Counted from the first letter of the stretch, positions 25,978 to 35,556 are shown. The stretch: 64,000 bases of DNA from Pseudomonas sp. W4I3 (GCF_030816195.1 NZ_JAUSXS010000001.1:5479501-5543500); one strand, 5' to 3'. Notes: generated by a model not told the origin, from the sequence alone. Translations and numbers: made by a program.

Positions 25978-27687
25978 TCAGCGCGGTTCGATATGCGCAA
26001 TCATCAGCTGTACCGTTTCATTGCCGCGATACTCGTTCACATCCAGCTTGTAGGCCAATTCCACCCAGCGTACCGTCGGGTTCGGCCAGATTTCACGGTC
26101 CACGCCAAACGCGATGCCATCGAGCTTCACTGACCCGCATTCGCTCTTGAGCACCACCTTCAGGTGCCGTTCACCCACCACTCGCTGCTCCACCAACTGG
26201 AACACGCCGTGAAACAACGGCTCGGGAAAGTGCTGCCCCCAGGGGCCGGCATGGCGCAGTGCGCGGGCCAGTTCCAGGTGAAATTCTTCCACCGCCAGAG
26301 TGCCGTCGGTGAGCAGTCGACCGGTGAGGTCTTCCTCGCGCAGTTGCCGACGCACTTCGGCGTCGAAGGCTTGGGCGAACAAGGGGAAATTCGCTTCGGG
26401 CAGCGTCAGGCCCGCCGCCATCGCGTGCCCACCGTACTTGGCGATCAGGTTGGGGTGCTGGGTGGCGACCACCGCCAGCGCGTCACGGATGTGAAAGCCT
26501 TGTACCGAACGCCCGGAGCCCTTGAGCAGGCCGTCACCGGCATCGGCAAACGCGATGGTGGGACGGAAATAGCGCTCTTTCATGCGCGACGCCAGGATCC
26601 CGATCACCCCTTGGTGCCACTCCGGGTCGAACAGGCACAAGCCGAACGGCATCGACTCCACCGGCAAATCCTTGAGTTGCGCCAGGGCCTCGCGCTGCAT
26701 GCCTTGTTCGATGGACTTTCGGTCCTGGTTCATGCCGTCCAATTGCGCGGCCATTTCCCGCGCCGCGCCGATGTCCGAGGTGAGCAAGCATTCGATGCCC
26801 AGGCTCATATCGTCCAGGCGCCCGGCGGCATTGAGCCGTGGGCCGAGGATGAAGCCAAGGTCGGTGGAGGTGATGCGGGCGTGGTCACGCTTGGCCACTT
26901 CCAGGATCGCCTTGATCCCCGGACGCGCACGGCCGGCGCGGATACGTTCCAGCCCCTGATGCACCAGGATGCGGTTGTTGGCGTCCAGCGGCACCACATC
27001 GGCAACGCTGCCCAGGGCCACCAGGTCGAGCAGCTCGCCAATGTTCGGCTGCGGGTTGCTGTCGTACCAGCCCAGGCTGCGCAAGCGCGCGCGCAGGGCC
27101 ATCAATACGTAGAAGATCACGCCCACGCCGGCCAACGCCTTGCTGGGGAACGCACAGCCTGGCTGGTTCGGATTGACGATCGCATCCGCCGCCGGCAGTT
27201 CATCGCCCGGCAAGTGATGATCGGTCACCAATACCTTCAGCCCCGCCGCCTTTGCCGCGGCCACGCCCTCGACGCTGGAGATACCGTTGTCCACGGTGAT
27301 CAGCAACTGCGGCTCGCGCTGCAGCGCCACCGCAACGATCTCCGGCGTCAGGCCGTAGCCGTATTCGAAACGGTTGGGCACCAGGTAATCGACATGGGCC
27401 GCACCGAGCAAACGCAGGCCCAGAGTACCGACGGTGCTGGCAGTGGCGCCGTCGGCATCGAAGTCACCGACGATCAGGATACGCTGACGCTGCTCCAGCG
27501 CCGTCACCAGCAGGTCGACGGCGGCATCAATGCCCTTGAGCTGCTGGTAGGGAATCAACCGCGCCAGGCTCTTGTCCAGCTCCGCTTGCGATTGCACCCC
27601 GCGTGCGGCGTAGAGACGGGTCAGCAGCGGCGGCAATTCACCGAGAAATGGCAGGACGGCGGGCAAGGGACGGGGATCGATACGCAT
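25978..27687 (-). CDS. recJ: Single-strand DNA-specific exonuclease RecJ
   Basis: 569 residues from the ATG at 27687 (MRIDPRPLPAVLPFLGEL); the open frame continues upstream without family similarity. DHH-family motifs: ILIVGDFDADGATAS (motif I, about residue 75), a second Asp region LITVDNGIS, and VTDHHLPG (motif III, DHH). The C-terminal DHHA1 region has GGHAMAAGLTL. It degrades single-stranded DNA 5' to 3' in RecF recombination and mismatch repair. Confidence 0.97.
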   Translation of the reverse strand: MRIDPRPLPAVLPFLGELPPLLTRLYAARGVQSQAELDKSLARLIPYQQLKGIDAAVDLLVTALEQRQRILIVGDFDADGATASTVGTLGLRLLGAAHVDYLVPNRFEYGYGLTPEIVAVALQREPQLLITVDNGISSVEGVAAAKAAGLKVLVTDHHLPGDELPAADAIVNPNQPGCAFPSKALAGVGVIFYVLMALRARLRSLGWYDSNPQPNIGELLDLVALGSVADVVPLDANNRILVHQGLERIRAGRARPGIKAILEVAKRDHARITSTDLGFILGPRLNAAGRLDDMSLGIECLLTSDIGAAREMAAQLDGMNQDRKSIEQGMQREALAQLKDLPVESMPFGLCLFDPEWHQGVIGILASRMKERYFRPTIAFADAGDGLLKGSGRSVQGFHIRDALAVVATQHPNLIAKYGGHAMAAGLTLPEANFPLFAQAFDAEVRRQLREEDLTGRLLTDGTLAVEEFHLELARALRHAGPWGQHFPEPLFHGVFQLVEQRVVGERHLKVVLKSECGSVKLDGIAFGVDREIWPNPTVRWVELAYKLDVNEYRGNETVQLMIAHIEPR

Positions 27688-27753
27688 ACGGTGGGGATAA
27701 CTTCTCACTGATACAACGGTTGAACGACAATTCAAAACGCTATGAAGATCAAA

Positions 27754-27842
27754 TGTGGGAGGGGGCTTGCTCCCGATAGCGGTGAGCCAGTCACACCATC
27801 ATTGGCTGACACTCAGCTATCGGGAGCAAGCCCCCTCCCACA
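27754..27842. repeat. REP doublet (REPIN), family 1
   Basis: TGTGGGAGGGGGCTTGCTCC and inverted copy between yaeQ and recJ (both on the minus strand). Confidence 0.9.
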
Positions 27843-27845
27843 GAT

Positions 27846-28388
27846 TCAATCACGTCCGCCCACCAGCCATTGCAGTTGCACTTCGTGCTGGCCACGGTCG
27901 TCGGTGACGAAAATCGTGCCTTCGCTGATCATCACATCCCACTTGATCACGCGAGGCATGTCCTTGGCCAGGGTCTCGAGGATTTCCTGAGGCACAGCAG
28001 CGATGTGGACGTTTTTCAGGTTATTGGCCACCGGCACGACCTTGCCTTCCCACACGCGCAGGCTGCCATAGGCCAGCAGGCTGGTGCGTTCGGTACGGCG
28101 CGAGCACCAGGTCAGGCGGTCTGCATCCGGCTGGCCGACTTCGATCCAGTGCAACACCCGATCATCCAGGCTCTTTTCCCACAAGGCCGGCTCGTCGACG
28201 TCCGACAAGCCACGGCCGAACGCCAATTGCTCGTTGTACCAGAGGGCGTAGGCCAGCAGGCGCACGGTCATGCGTTCTTCGGTTTCCGAAGGGTGGCGGG
28301 CGATGGTCTGTTTAACGCTCTCGTACACCGAACGGTCGAGGTCGGTGAGGTTGAGTTCGAATTTGTAGGTCGTGGACGGCTGGGCCAT
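27846..28388 (-). CDS. yaeQ: YaeQ family protein
   Basis: 180 residues from the ATG at 28388 (MAQPSTTYKFELNLTDLDRS), the exact family start; an upstream extension is not conserved-looking. Contains LAYALWYNEQLAFGRGLSDVDEPALWEKSLD and VEVGQPDADRL-like segments (IEVGQPDADRLTWCSRRTER). YaeQ has a restriction-endonuclease-like (PD-(D/E)XK) fold, and the E. coli protein was first isolated as a suppressor of an RfaH defect. Enzymatic activity has not been shown to my knowledge. Confidence 0.9.
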   Translation of the reverse strand: MAQPSTTYKFELNLTDLDRSVYESVKQTIARHPSETEERMTVRLLAYALWYNEQLAFGRGLSDVDEPALWEKSLDDRVLHWIEVGQPDADRLTWCSRRTERTSLLAYGSLRVWEGKVVPVANNLKNVHIAAVPQEILETLAKDMPRVIKWDVMISEGTIFVTDDRGQHEVQLQWLVGGRD

Positions 28389-28537
28389 GAACGGGCTTCT
28401 AAAGACAAGGAAAGGCGGCCAGTCTAACCGATGGCGAGGCCATTGAACGAATACTGCGCGGCATCCCCCCTTATCCCTGGGACGGTGGCCTGTGTTAAAA
28501 GGCAAGACACTACTGTCCCACGCGTGTAAGGATCCCC

Positions 28538-29736
28538 ATGTCGCTCAACGCCAAACCGCTTGCAGGCCTGAAAGTCATCGAACTCGGCACGTTGATCGCC
28601 GGCCCGTTTGCCTCGCGGATCTGCGCGGAGTTCGGCGCCGAGGTGATCAAGGTCGAATCCCCGGATGGCGGCGACCCGCTGCGCAAATGGCGCAAGCTGT
28701 ACGAAGGCACCTCGCTGTGGTGGTTCGTGCAGGCGCGGAACAAGCAGTCGCTGACCCTCAACCTCAAGCACCCCGAGGGCCTTGCGATCCTCAAGCAGTT
28801 ATTGGCCGACGCCGACATCCTGATCGAAAACTTCCGCCCCGGCGTGCTGGAAAAGCTCGGCCTGAGCTGGGAAACCCTGCACGCACTCAACCCCCGGCTG
28901 GTGATGGTGCGCCTCTCGGGCTTCGGCCAGACCGGGCCGATGAAAGACCAGCCGGGCTTTGGCGCGGTGGGTGAGTCCATGGGCGGCTTGCGCTACATCA
29001 CCGGCTTCGAAGACCGCCCGCCCGTGCGCACCGGGATTTCCATCGGCGACTCGATGCGGCGTTGTGGGCGGTGATCGGCGCGCTGATGGCGCTGCGTCAT
29101 CGCGAGGTCAACGGTGGCCTGGGCCAGGTGGTGGATGTGGCGCTGTACGAAGCCATCTTCGCCATGATGGAAAGCATGATCCCCGAGTTCGACGTGTTCG
29201 GTTTTATTCGCGAACGTACCGGCAACATCATGCCCGGTATTACCCCCTCCTCGATTCACACCAGCGCAGACGGCAAACACGTGCAGATCGGCGCCAACGG
29301 CGATGCGATCTTCAAGCGCTTCATGGCCGCCATCGGCCGCGTTGATCTGGCAAACGACCCGGCGCTGGCCAGCAATGATGGGCGTGACAGCCGCCGCGAC
29401 GAGCTGTACGGGGTGATCGACCGCTGGGTCAACGGCTTGCCCCTGGAGCAGGCCATGGCGCAACTGAACGCGGCCCAAGTGCCCGCCAGCCGCATCTACA
29501 GTGCCGAAGACATGCTGGGCGATCCGCAATTCCTGGCCAGGGAGATGTTCCTCAGCGCCCAATTACCGGGCGGCAAGGATTTTAAAATGCCGGGCATCGT
29601 GCCCAAACTGTCGGACACGCCAGGCAGTTGTGAATGGGTGGGGCCGCAGTTGGGCGAGCACAACACGGTGGTGCTCAGCGCCCTGGGGTATGACGCGGCA
29701 GCCATCACCCGCTTGCGTGCGGACGGCGCGATCTGA
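28538..29736 (+). pseudogene. CaiB/BaiF-type CoA transferase, interrupted by a -1 frameshift
   Basis: The first frame (28538-29074) starts MSLNAKPLAGLKVIELGTLIAGPFASRICAEFGAEVIKVE, the family N-terminus with the Asp-bearing segment later in VRLSGFGQTGP. At about 29053-29056 the reading passes from GISIGDS into another frame, which continues WAVIGALMALRHREVNGGLGQVVDVALYEA to 29736. The sequence GACTCGATGCGGCG lacks one base relative to the expected GACTCGATxGCGGCG, which would restore GDSIAALWAV. Together the pieces give a full-length protein near 399 residues. The family transfers CoA between carboxylic acids. It is either a recent inactivation or a sequencing error. Confidence 0.85.
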
Positions 29737-29768
29737 GGGCGTGTTGCGCCAAATTCCAGGCAAAAAGA

Positions 29769-29800
29769 AACCCCGAGGAGTGGGGAGACAACTCGGGGTT
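29769..29800 (-). terminator. Rho-independent terminator
   Basis: AACCCCGAG/CTCGGGGTT stem; on the minus strand it is followed by TTTCTTTTTG, so it most likely ends the DUF3509 transcript. The rest of 29801-29919 holds nothing I can identify. Confidence 0.75.
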
Positions 29801-29919
29801 AAACGTGATCTACAAAGACCAGTACAACAAGCCACAAACACCGGAGCACAATGTTTGCTCTTGCTGTTACAAACTCTGACCGGCCGTGTTGTAGGAAGTT
29901 TCGAAGGATAAATAATTCT

Positions 29920-30204
29920 TCATGCGCATACCGGGGTTCGTGTCATGGCGGCGTTTCGCAAGGCTGCGAAGACCGAGGGCTCGAGTCGACCTTCGGCGAT
30001 TTTCAAATCGCGCAGCAGGCAATCCACCACATCCACCAGCGCGCGCTTGTCGCTCAGTTGTGCGCGGTTGACTTCGCGCTCGACCATGATGGCGCCACCG
30101 GGGTTTTTCACGGTCACCATGCATTCGCCTTGCACACCAGAGGTGGTCAGCGTAACCAGATAAGGGCTCAGTGCTTCTTCAAGCAACAGGCTGATACTTT
30201 CCAT
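29920..30204 (-). CDS. DUF3509 domain-containing protein
   Basis: 94 residues from the ATG at 30204 (MESISLLLEEALSPYLVTLT); a GTG four codons earlier is an alternative. It is a small cytoplasmic protein with an antiparallel pattern (GECMVTVKNPGGAIMVEREV) then a helical half ending near the C-terminus (LVDVVDCLLRDLKIAEG). DUF3509 is largely confined to Pseudomonas and has no known function. Its transcript appears to be monocistronic with the terminator at 29769. Confidence 0.85.
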   Translation of the reverse strand: MESISLLLEEALSPYLVTLTTSGVQGECMVTVKNPGGAIMVEREVNRAQLSDKRALVDVVDCLLRDLKIAEGRLEPSVFAALRNAAMTRTPVCA

Positions 30205-30515
30205 CTCGATCACCACTCAATAGTTCGGGAACAATCGTTTCAACGGGTGCTGCATCTCTCCTAGTGACTGGTTGTGACGTAGGAAAGTTCGCTTTTTCGT
30301 CTCTGTGGGGCCGCAGGGGGTGACGGATTCCAGCATGCGCCTGCAACATGACAACGAAAAAACGGCCGCACATAAATGCTTACGCAATGAGCTGCTGTTT
30401 TGGGGTTCGCCGAGCGCGCAGGCCGGGGGCGAATCCTATACTCGGTGAGCGCTGATCACTCGGCCGTGCGGGTAGAGCGCATGTCATATGGCCCTTATTG
30501 CGAAGGATGAAGAGG
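30205..30515. other. Intergenic region between DUF3509 and a divergent small gene
   Basis: About 310 bp with upstream regions for both divergent genes. A TATACT hexamer at 30437-30442 could be the -10 of the plus-strand small gene, but no good -35 is seen 17 bases before it. No other feature is visible. Confidence 0.4.
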
Positions 30516-30716
30516 ATGTTGGAACACAATGAACAACAAGCATCGATCGAGAAAATTCACGCGGACATATCACGCATTTATGCCGAACAGCGCACGTTCA
30601 ATGCTGAAGTCCACAAGATAACCCGCGAGATCTTCTGGTACCCCGTGGGCATCGCAATAGGCTTTTTTACGGCTGTTGGTACGGTAATGGCGCTGGCGCA
30701 TAAGCTGCTCACATAA
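30516..30716 (+). CDS. Small coiled-coil protein with C-terminal membrane segment
   Basis: 66 residues from the ATG at 30516, with GAAGGA eight bases upstream; two earlier in-frame starts exist six codons before. Residues 1-40 are polar and helical with heptad-like spacing (EQQASIEKIHADISRIYAEQRTF), then WYPVGIAIGFFTAVGTVMALAH forms one membrane span. Similar small helix-plus-anchor proteins occur singly in Pseudomonas and in phages, but no neighbours here are phage-like. Function unknown. Confidence 0.65.
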   Translation: MLEHNEQQASIEKIHADISRIYAEQRTFNAEVHKITREIFWYPVGIAIGFFTAVGTVMALAHKLLT

Positions 30717-30743
30717 ACAATATGACTGCCGGGCCTGCCAGCA

Positions 30744-30786
30744 ACAAAAAACGCCGCTGACCCAGGGAAGGGAAAGCGGCGTTTTT
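30744..30786. terminator. Bidirectional terminator before thrC end
   Basis: AAAAACGCCGCT/AGCGGCGTTTTT stem with a GACCCAGGGAAGGGAA loop, between the plus-strand small gene and minus-strand thrC. Confidence 0.88.
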
Positions 30787-30803
30787 GTCTACGCGGGTGT
30801 GCC

Positions 30804-32213
30804 TTACAGCGGCTTGCCCCGATTGCCGTGCTGGCTGACAAACGCCTGCACCGTCTTCAGATCGTTGGCCAACACCGTGCAGCGCTCTTCGCGCTCGAAC
30901 AGATCAGCCAGGTGCTCCGGCAGTTGCAGGGCCTTGCCCACACCGGCCTTTTCCACCGCTTCCGGGAATTTGACCGGGTGCGCCGTGCCCAGGATCACCA
31001 TCGGGATATCCAGGCTGCGACGGCACTCGCGGGCGGCCTTCACACCAATGGCGGTGTGCGGGTCGAGCAGCTCACCGGTCTGGGCATAGACCTCGGCAAT
31101 GGTTTCGCACGTCTGTGCATCGTCCACCGCCAGGGAGTCGAACAGCTTGCGGGTCTCGGTCCAGCGCTCTTGTTCGACGCTGAAACTGCCCCCTTGCTTG
31201 AAGCTGTTCATCAGTTCGGCCAGCGCCGCGCCGTTGCGACCGTGCATGTCGAACAACAGGCGTTCGAAGTTCGACGAGACCATGATGTCCATCGACGGCG
31301 ACAGCGTGGCGTGCAGGGTTTCCTTGACGTACTGGTTGCCACTCATGAAGCGGTGCAGGATGTCGTTGCGGTTGGTCGCGACGATCAACTGGTTGATCGG
31401 CAGGCCCATGTTGCGTGCCAGGTAGCCGGCGAAGATGTCGCCGAAGTTGCCGGTCGGCACCGAGAACGACACCGAACGCGCCGGGCCGCCCAACTGCAGG
31501 GAGGCGTGGAAGTAGTAGACGATCTGGGCCATGATCCGCGCCCAGTTGATCGAGTTCACCGCCACCAGGCGCGTGCCCTTGAGGAAGCTCTGGTCGGCGA
31601 AGCTGTTCTTGACCATTTCCTGGCAGTCATCGAAGTTGCCTTCGATGGCGATGTTGTGGATGTTCTCACCGAACAGGGTGGTCATCTGGCGACGCTGCAC
31701 TTCCGACACGCGCTTGTGCGGGTGCAGGATGAAGATGTCGACGTTTTCGCAGTGCTTGCACCCTTCGATGGCCGCCGAGCCGGTATCGCCGGACGTAGCG
31801 CCGATGATTACCACGCGCTCGCCGCGTTTCTCCAGCACGTAGTCCAGCAGGCGGCCGAGCAGTTGCAGGGCAAAATCCTTGAACGCCAGGGTCGGGCCGT
31901 GGAACAGCTCAAGCACCCACTCGTTGCCGTTCAGCTGGCGCAGCGGGGCAATGGCGCTGTGGGAGAACACGCCGTAGGTTTCTTCCAGGATCTTTTTGAA
32001 GTCCGCGTCCGGAATACTGCCGGTGACGAACGGGCGCATCACCCGGAACGCCAGCTCGTGGTACGGCAGGCCGGCCCAGGAAGCGATTTCTTCCTGGGTG
32101 AAGCGTGGCAGGTTTTCCGGCACGTACAGGCCGCCGTCGGTGGCAAGGCCTGCCAGCAGAACGTCTTCGAAATTCAGGGCCGGTGCCTGGCCGCGGGTGC
32201 TGATGTAGCGCAT
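30804..32213 (-). CDS. thrC: Threonine synthase
   Basis: 469 residues, fold-type II PLP enzyme. Starts MRYISTRGQAPALNFEDVLL. PLP-Lys lies in PTLAFKDFALQLLGR (about residue 115) and the phosphate-binding loop is ATSGDTGSAAIEG. It makes threonine from O-phosphohomoserine, the last step of the pathway. Lies 103 bp after hom, likely one operon, with a repeat-rich spacer between. Confidence 0.98.
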   Translation of the reverse strand: MRYISTRGQAPALNFEDVLLAGLATDGGLYVPENLPRFTQEEIASWAGLPYHELAFRVMRPFVTGSIPDADFKKILEETYGVFSHSAIAPLRQLNGNEWVLELFHGPTLAFKDFALQLLGRLLDYVLEKRGERVVIIGATSGDTGSAAIEGCKHCENVDIFILHPHKRVSEVQRRQMTTLFGENIHNIAIEGNFDDCQEMVKNSFADQSFLKGTRLVAVNSINWARIMAQIVYYFHASLQLGGPARSVSFSVPTGNFGDIFAGYLARNMGLPINQLIVATNRNDILHRFMSGNQYVKETLHATLSPSMDIMVSSNFERLLFDMHGRNGAALAELMNSFKQGGSFSVEQERWTETRKLFDSLAVDDAQTCETIAEVYAQTGELLDPHTAIGVKAARECRRSLDIPMVILGTAHPVKFPEAVEKAGVGKALQLPEHLADLFEREERCTVLANDLKTVQAFVSQHGNRGKPL

Positions 32214-32234
32214 AGGGGCAAACCTTCGGTTTGG

Positions 32235-32314
32235 GCTTCAAGCTTCAAGTGACAAGCTTCAAGTTAAAGCAGATCTGCTTCCACTTGAAGCTTGTAGCTT
32301 GGCGCTTGCAGCTG
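32235..32314. repeat. AAGCTTCAAG-type inverted repeat between hom and thrC
   Basis: Several short copies of GCTTCAAG and GCTTGAAG/GCTTGTAGCTT in opposite orientation around AGATCT, able to form a long imperfect hairpin in the hom-thrC transcript. Similar CTTCAAGCTGCAAG-type repeats are scattered in Pseudomonas genomes. Confidence 0.7.
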
Positions 32315-32316
32315 GA

Positions 32317-33621
32317 TTAATTCAAATGTTCGACGCGAATGCGAACGACCGGGCCCACTACGCCCTGCAGGGCTTCCAGGGCGGCGATCGCATCGTTGAT
32401 ATGCTGCTCGAGCACGCGGTGGGTCAGCAGGATCATCGGCACCTGGCCGTTCTGCTCCTCGACTTCCTTCTGCATGATCGACTCGATGTTGATTCCGCGC
32501 TCCGACAGGATGCTGGCCACCTGGGCCAACACGCCCGGATGATCCTGGGCCTGGATGCGCAGGTAGTAGGCGCTTTCGCAGGCCTCGATCGGCAGGATCG
32601 GATGGGCCGACAACGAGTCCGGCTGGAAGGCCAGGTGCGGCACGCGGTTTTCCGGGTCGCTGGTCATGGCACGCACCACGTCCACCAGGTCGGCGATCAC
32701 CGAAGAAGCGGTCGGCTCCATGCCGGCACCGGCGCCGTAGAACAGGGTGGAACCGGCGGCGTCACCGTTGACCATCACCGCGTTCATCACGCCATTGACG
32801 TTGGCGATCAGGCGGTCGGCCGGGATCAGCGTCGGGTGCACGCGCAGCTCGATACCGGCCGGGGTGCTGCGCGCCACGCCGAGGTGCTTGATGCGGTAGC
32901 CAAGGGCTTCAGCGTAGTTCACGTCGGCGGTGGTCAGCTTGGTGATGCCTTCGGTGTAGGCCTTGTCGAACTGCAGCGGGATACCAAAGGCGATGGACGC
33001 CAGAATGGTCAGCTTGTGAGCTGCGTCGATGCCTTCCACGTCGAAGGTCGGGTCGGCTTCGGCATAACCCAGGGCCTGGGCTTCGGCCAGCACGTCTTCG
33101 AAGGTACGGCCCTTTTCGCGCATTTCGGTGAGAATGAAGTTACCGGTGCCGTTGATGATGCCGGCCACCCAATTGATGCGGTTGGCGGACAGGCCTTCAC
33201 GAATCGCCTTGATCACCGGAATGCCGCCGGCCACCGCCGCTTCGAACGCCACGATCACGCCCTTCTCACGCGCCTTGGCGAAGATCTCGTTGCCGTGCAC
33301 GGCGATCAGCGCCTTGTTGGCGGTGACCACATGCTTGCCGTTCTCGATGGCCATGAGCACCAGCTCACGGGCCACGGTGTAGCCGCCTACCAGCTCGATA
33401 ACAATATCGATTTCAGGGTTGGTGGCCACGGCGAACACATCGTTGGTAATCGCAATACCGGTCGTTTCGAACTGAGGCTTTGGCGAACGCGTGGCAATTT
33501 GCGCCACTTCAATTTCGCGCCCTGCACGGCGGGAAATTTCTTCAGCGTTACGCTGAAGTACGTTAAAGGTGCCGCCACCGACGGTCCCTAACCCACAGAT
33601 GCCTACTTTGACCGGTTTCAC
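32317..33621 (-). CDS. hom: Homoserine dehydrogenase
   Basis: 434 residues from a GTG at 33621; GGGGAG seven bases upstream favours it over the ATG at 33636, and the length equals the Pseudomonas enzyme. NAD(P)-binding GICGLGTVGGGTFNVL at the N-terminus, catalytic-domain signature around NGTGNFILTEM and DPTFDVEGIDAAHKLTIL, and a C-terminal ACT domain (about residues 350-434, YYLRIQAQDHPGVLAQVASIL) for threonine feedback. Reduces aspartate semialdehyde to homoserine. Confidence 0.97.
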   Translation of the reverse strand: MKPVKVGICGLGTVGGGTFNVLQRNAEEISRRAGREIEVAQIATRSPKPQFETTGIAITNDVFAVATNPEIDIVIELVGGYTVARELVLMAIENGKHVVTANKALIAVHGNEIFAKAREKGVIVAFEAAVAGGIPVIKAIREGLSANRINWVAGIINGTGNFILTEMREKGRTFEDVLAEAQALGYAEADPTFDVEGIDAAHKLTILASIAFGIPLQFDKAYTEGITKLTTADVNYAEALGYRIKHLGVARSTPAGIELRVHPTLIPADRLIANVNGVMNAVMVNGDAAGSTLFYGAGAGMEPTASSVIADLVDVVRAMTSDPENRVPHLAFQPDSLSAHPILPIEACESAYYLRIQAQDHPGVLAQVASILSERGINIESIMQKEVEEQNGQVPMILLTHRVLEQHINDAIAALEALQGVVGPVVRIRVEHLN

Positions 33622-33639
33622 TGAAGAACTCCCCATGAA

Positions 33640-33719
33640 ACGGCCGACTCAAGGTCGGCCGTGGAACACAGCCGCACAACGGCGGCTCTCAATTAATGAC
33701 CCGCCGACGGTTCGGCGGA
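33640..33719 (-). other. Two GC-rich hairpins in the dsbC-hom spacer
   Basis: CCGCCGA/TCGGCGG (33702-33719) and ACGGCCGAC/GTCGGCCGT (33641-33661) lie between dsbC and hom. The second sits just before the hom ribosome-binding site. Neither is followed by a T run, so they look more like transcript-stabilising or spacing structures than terminators. Confidence 0.45.
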
Positions 33720-33750
33720 TCATGCTCGTCAAAGGCTCGACGATTAATGC

Positions 33751-34482
33751 TTACTTGGCACCCAGTGCCAGTTTGGCAACTTGTGGCGCCGGCTGGTAGC
33801 CCGGAATCACCTGGCCGTCGGCCAAAACGATGGCCGGTGTACCGTTAACGCCGATGGACTGGCCCAGGGCGAACTGCTTGGAAACCGGGTTGGCACATTT
33901 GGCCGCCTTGATTTCCTTGCCGTCGACCATCTTGTCCATGGCCGCTTTCTTGTCGGCCGAGCACCATACTGCCTGCAACTGCTCGTCACCCGGCGAGCCC
34001 AGGCCCTGGCGCGGGAACGCCACGTAGCGTACTTCCACGCCCAGCTTGTTCAGCGCGGGCACTTCGGCGTGCAGCTTGTGGCAGTACGGGCAGGTGGTGT
34101 CGGTGAACACCGTGATGTGGGTCTTGGTTTCGCCGATGGCCGGGTACACCACGGTTTCAGCCACCGGAATACCATTGATCAGCTTGGACACGCCCAGGCG
34201 TTCGGCTTTCTCGGTCAGGTTGACCGGCTTGCCGTCCTTCAACTGGAACAGGTAGCCCTGAACGATGTACTGGCCGTCGGCGCTTGCGTACAGCACGCGG
34301 CTGCCCTTGAGCTTGACTTCATACAGGCCGGCCATCGGGCTGGCGCTGATGCTTTCGATCGGCGTGTCGAGCTGCAGGTTGACCAGGCTCTTGCGAATGG
34401 CCTGCTCGGCCGCATCATCGGCGACGGCAAAGGTGGAAACCAACGCAATGGCTGCGGCGGCAATAATCTGGGTCAAGCGCAT
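33751..34482 (-). CDS. dsbC: Thiol:disulfide interchange protein DsbC
   Basis: 243 residues from the ATG at 34482, with CAGGAG upstream; the open frame beyond is not part of the protein. A signal peptide (MRLTQIIAAAAIALVSTFAVA) is followed by the dimerisation domain (about 22-85) and a thioredoxin fold with the active site FTDTTCPYCHKLH (CPYC). It isomerises wrong disulfides in the periplasm. In the order xerD-dsbC-hom-thrC, as in other pseudomonads. Confidence 0.97.
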   Translation of the reverse strand: MRLTQIIAAAAIALVSTFAVADDAAEQAIRKSLVNLQLDTPIESISASPMAGLYEVKLKGSRVLYASADGQYIVQGYLFQLKDGKPVNLTEKAERLGVSKLINGIPVAETVVYPAIGETKTHITVFTDTTCPYCHKLHAEVPALNKLGVEVRYVAFPRQGLGSPGDEQLQAVWCSADKKAAMDKMVDGKEIKAAKCANPVSKQFALGQSIGVNGTPAIVLADGQVIPGYQPAPQVAKLALGAK

Positions 34483-34621
34483 GGGAACTCCTGAAGGCAG
34501 ATACAGGGACGGGTGCAGGTACGCCGATTGGAAATTGGGAGTGTGACCGTCGCCTTTGAACCGGCAAAGCCTACCACAGTTGGGCCGCAGGGCAGCCCGT
34601 AGCCGGGTAAATTGGGATTTT

Positions 34622-35518
34622 TCAGCCGCGCGGGTGGTGCTTGGCGTGCATATCCTGCAAGCGCGCCCGTGCCACGTGGGTGTAAATCTGTGTGGTGGAC
34701 AAGTCACTGTGCCCGAGCAACATCTGCACCACACGCAAATCCGCGCCGTGGTTGAGCAAGTGCGTGGCAAATGCATGGCGCAGGGTGTGAGGCGACAGCG
34801 TCTTGCCGATCCCGGCCACCTTGGCCTGGTGCTTGATGCGGTGCCAGAAGGTCTGCCGGGTCATCTGCTCACCGCGCAGGCTGGGAAACAGCACATCGCT
34901 GGGGCGGCCACCAAGCAGTTCGTGGCGCGCATCACGCATGTAACGCTCGACCCACACAATCGCCTCTTCCCCCATCGGCACCAGGCGCTCCTTGCTGCCC
35001 TTGCCCATCACCCGCAACACGCCCTGACGCAGGTTGACCTGCTCCAGGGTCAGGCTGATCAACTCGGTCACTCGCAATCCGCAGGCATAGAGCACTTCCA
35101 GCATGGCGCGGTCGCGCTGGCCGATGGCTTCGCTGAGATCCGGAGCGGCGAGCAAGGCATCCACGTCGGCTTCCGACAGGGATTTGGGCAATGGCCGCCC
35201 CAGCTGTGGCATGTCGATTTGCAGAGTGGGGTCGACTGCGATGAGTTTTTCCCGCAGCAGGTGGCGATAAAAGCCACGCACGCCGGAGAGAAAGCGCGCC
35301 GTGGAACGCGGTTTGTAGCTCTGCTCCAGGCGCCAGGCCAGGTGATCGAGGATCAGCTCCCGACCAGCATTGATCAGCTCGAGGTTTTTTTCCTGCAACC
35401 AACCATTGAACAGCGCCAAGTCGCTGCGATAGGCCTGGCGGGTGTTATCCGACAGGCCCTTTTCCAACCAGAGGGCGTCAAGGAAGCGGTCGATCAGGGG
35501 GTGGTCAATGGCGGGCAT
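34622..35518 (-). CDS. xerD: Site-specific tyrosine recombinase XerD
   Basis: 298 residues, the family length. The N-terminal SAM-like domain includes LSDNTRQAYRSDLALFNGWL. Catalytic residues: Arg in ACGLRVTELISL, Lys in GKGSKERLVP, HxxR in LSPHTLRHAFATHLL, His in LLGHSDLSTTQIYTHV and the nucleophile Tyr in that same segment. With XerC it resolves chromosome dimers at dif near FtsK. Confidence 0.98.
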   Translation of the reverse strand: MPAIDHPLIDRFLDALWLEKGLSDNTRQAYRSDLALFNGWLQEKNLELINAGRELILDHLAWRLEQSYKPRSTARFLSGVRGFYRHLLREKLIAVDPTLQIDMPQLGRPLPKSLSEADVDALLAAPDLSEAIGQRDRAMLEVLYACGLRVTELISLTLEQVNLRQGVLRVMGKGSKERLVPMGEEAIVWVERYMRDARHELLGGRPSDVLFPSLRGEQMTRQTFWHRIKHQAKVAGIGKTLSPHTLRHAFATHLLNHGADLRVVQMLLGHSDLSTTQIYTHVARARLQDMHAKHHPRG

Positions 35519-35556
35519 GAGGGCTCAGGCGAATGAAGGTGGTGTGCGATGGATGC

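Noticed and set aside
30516..30716. Phage holin or prophage remnant
   Set aside because: A helix plus one span is too general, and no integrase, tail or lysis genes or att-like repeats are nearby.
33621..33636. ATG at 33636 as the start of hom
   Set aside because: GGGGAG is correctly spaced for the GTG at 33621, and the resulting 434 residues equal the usual Pseudomonas length.
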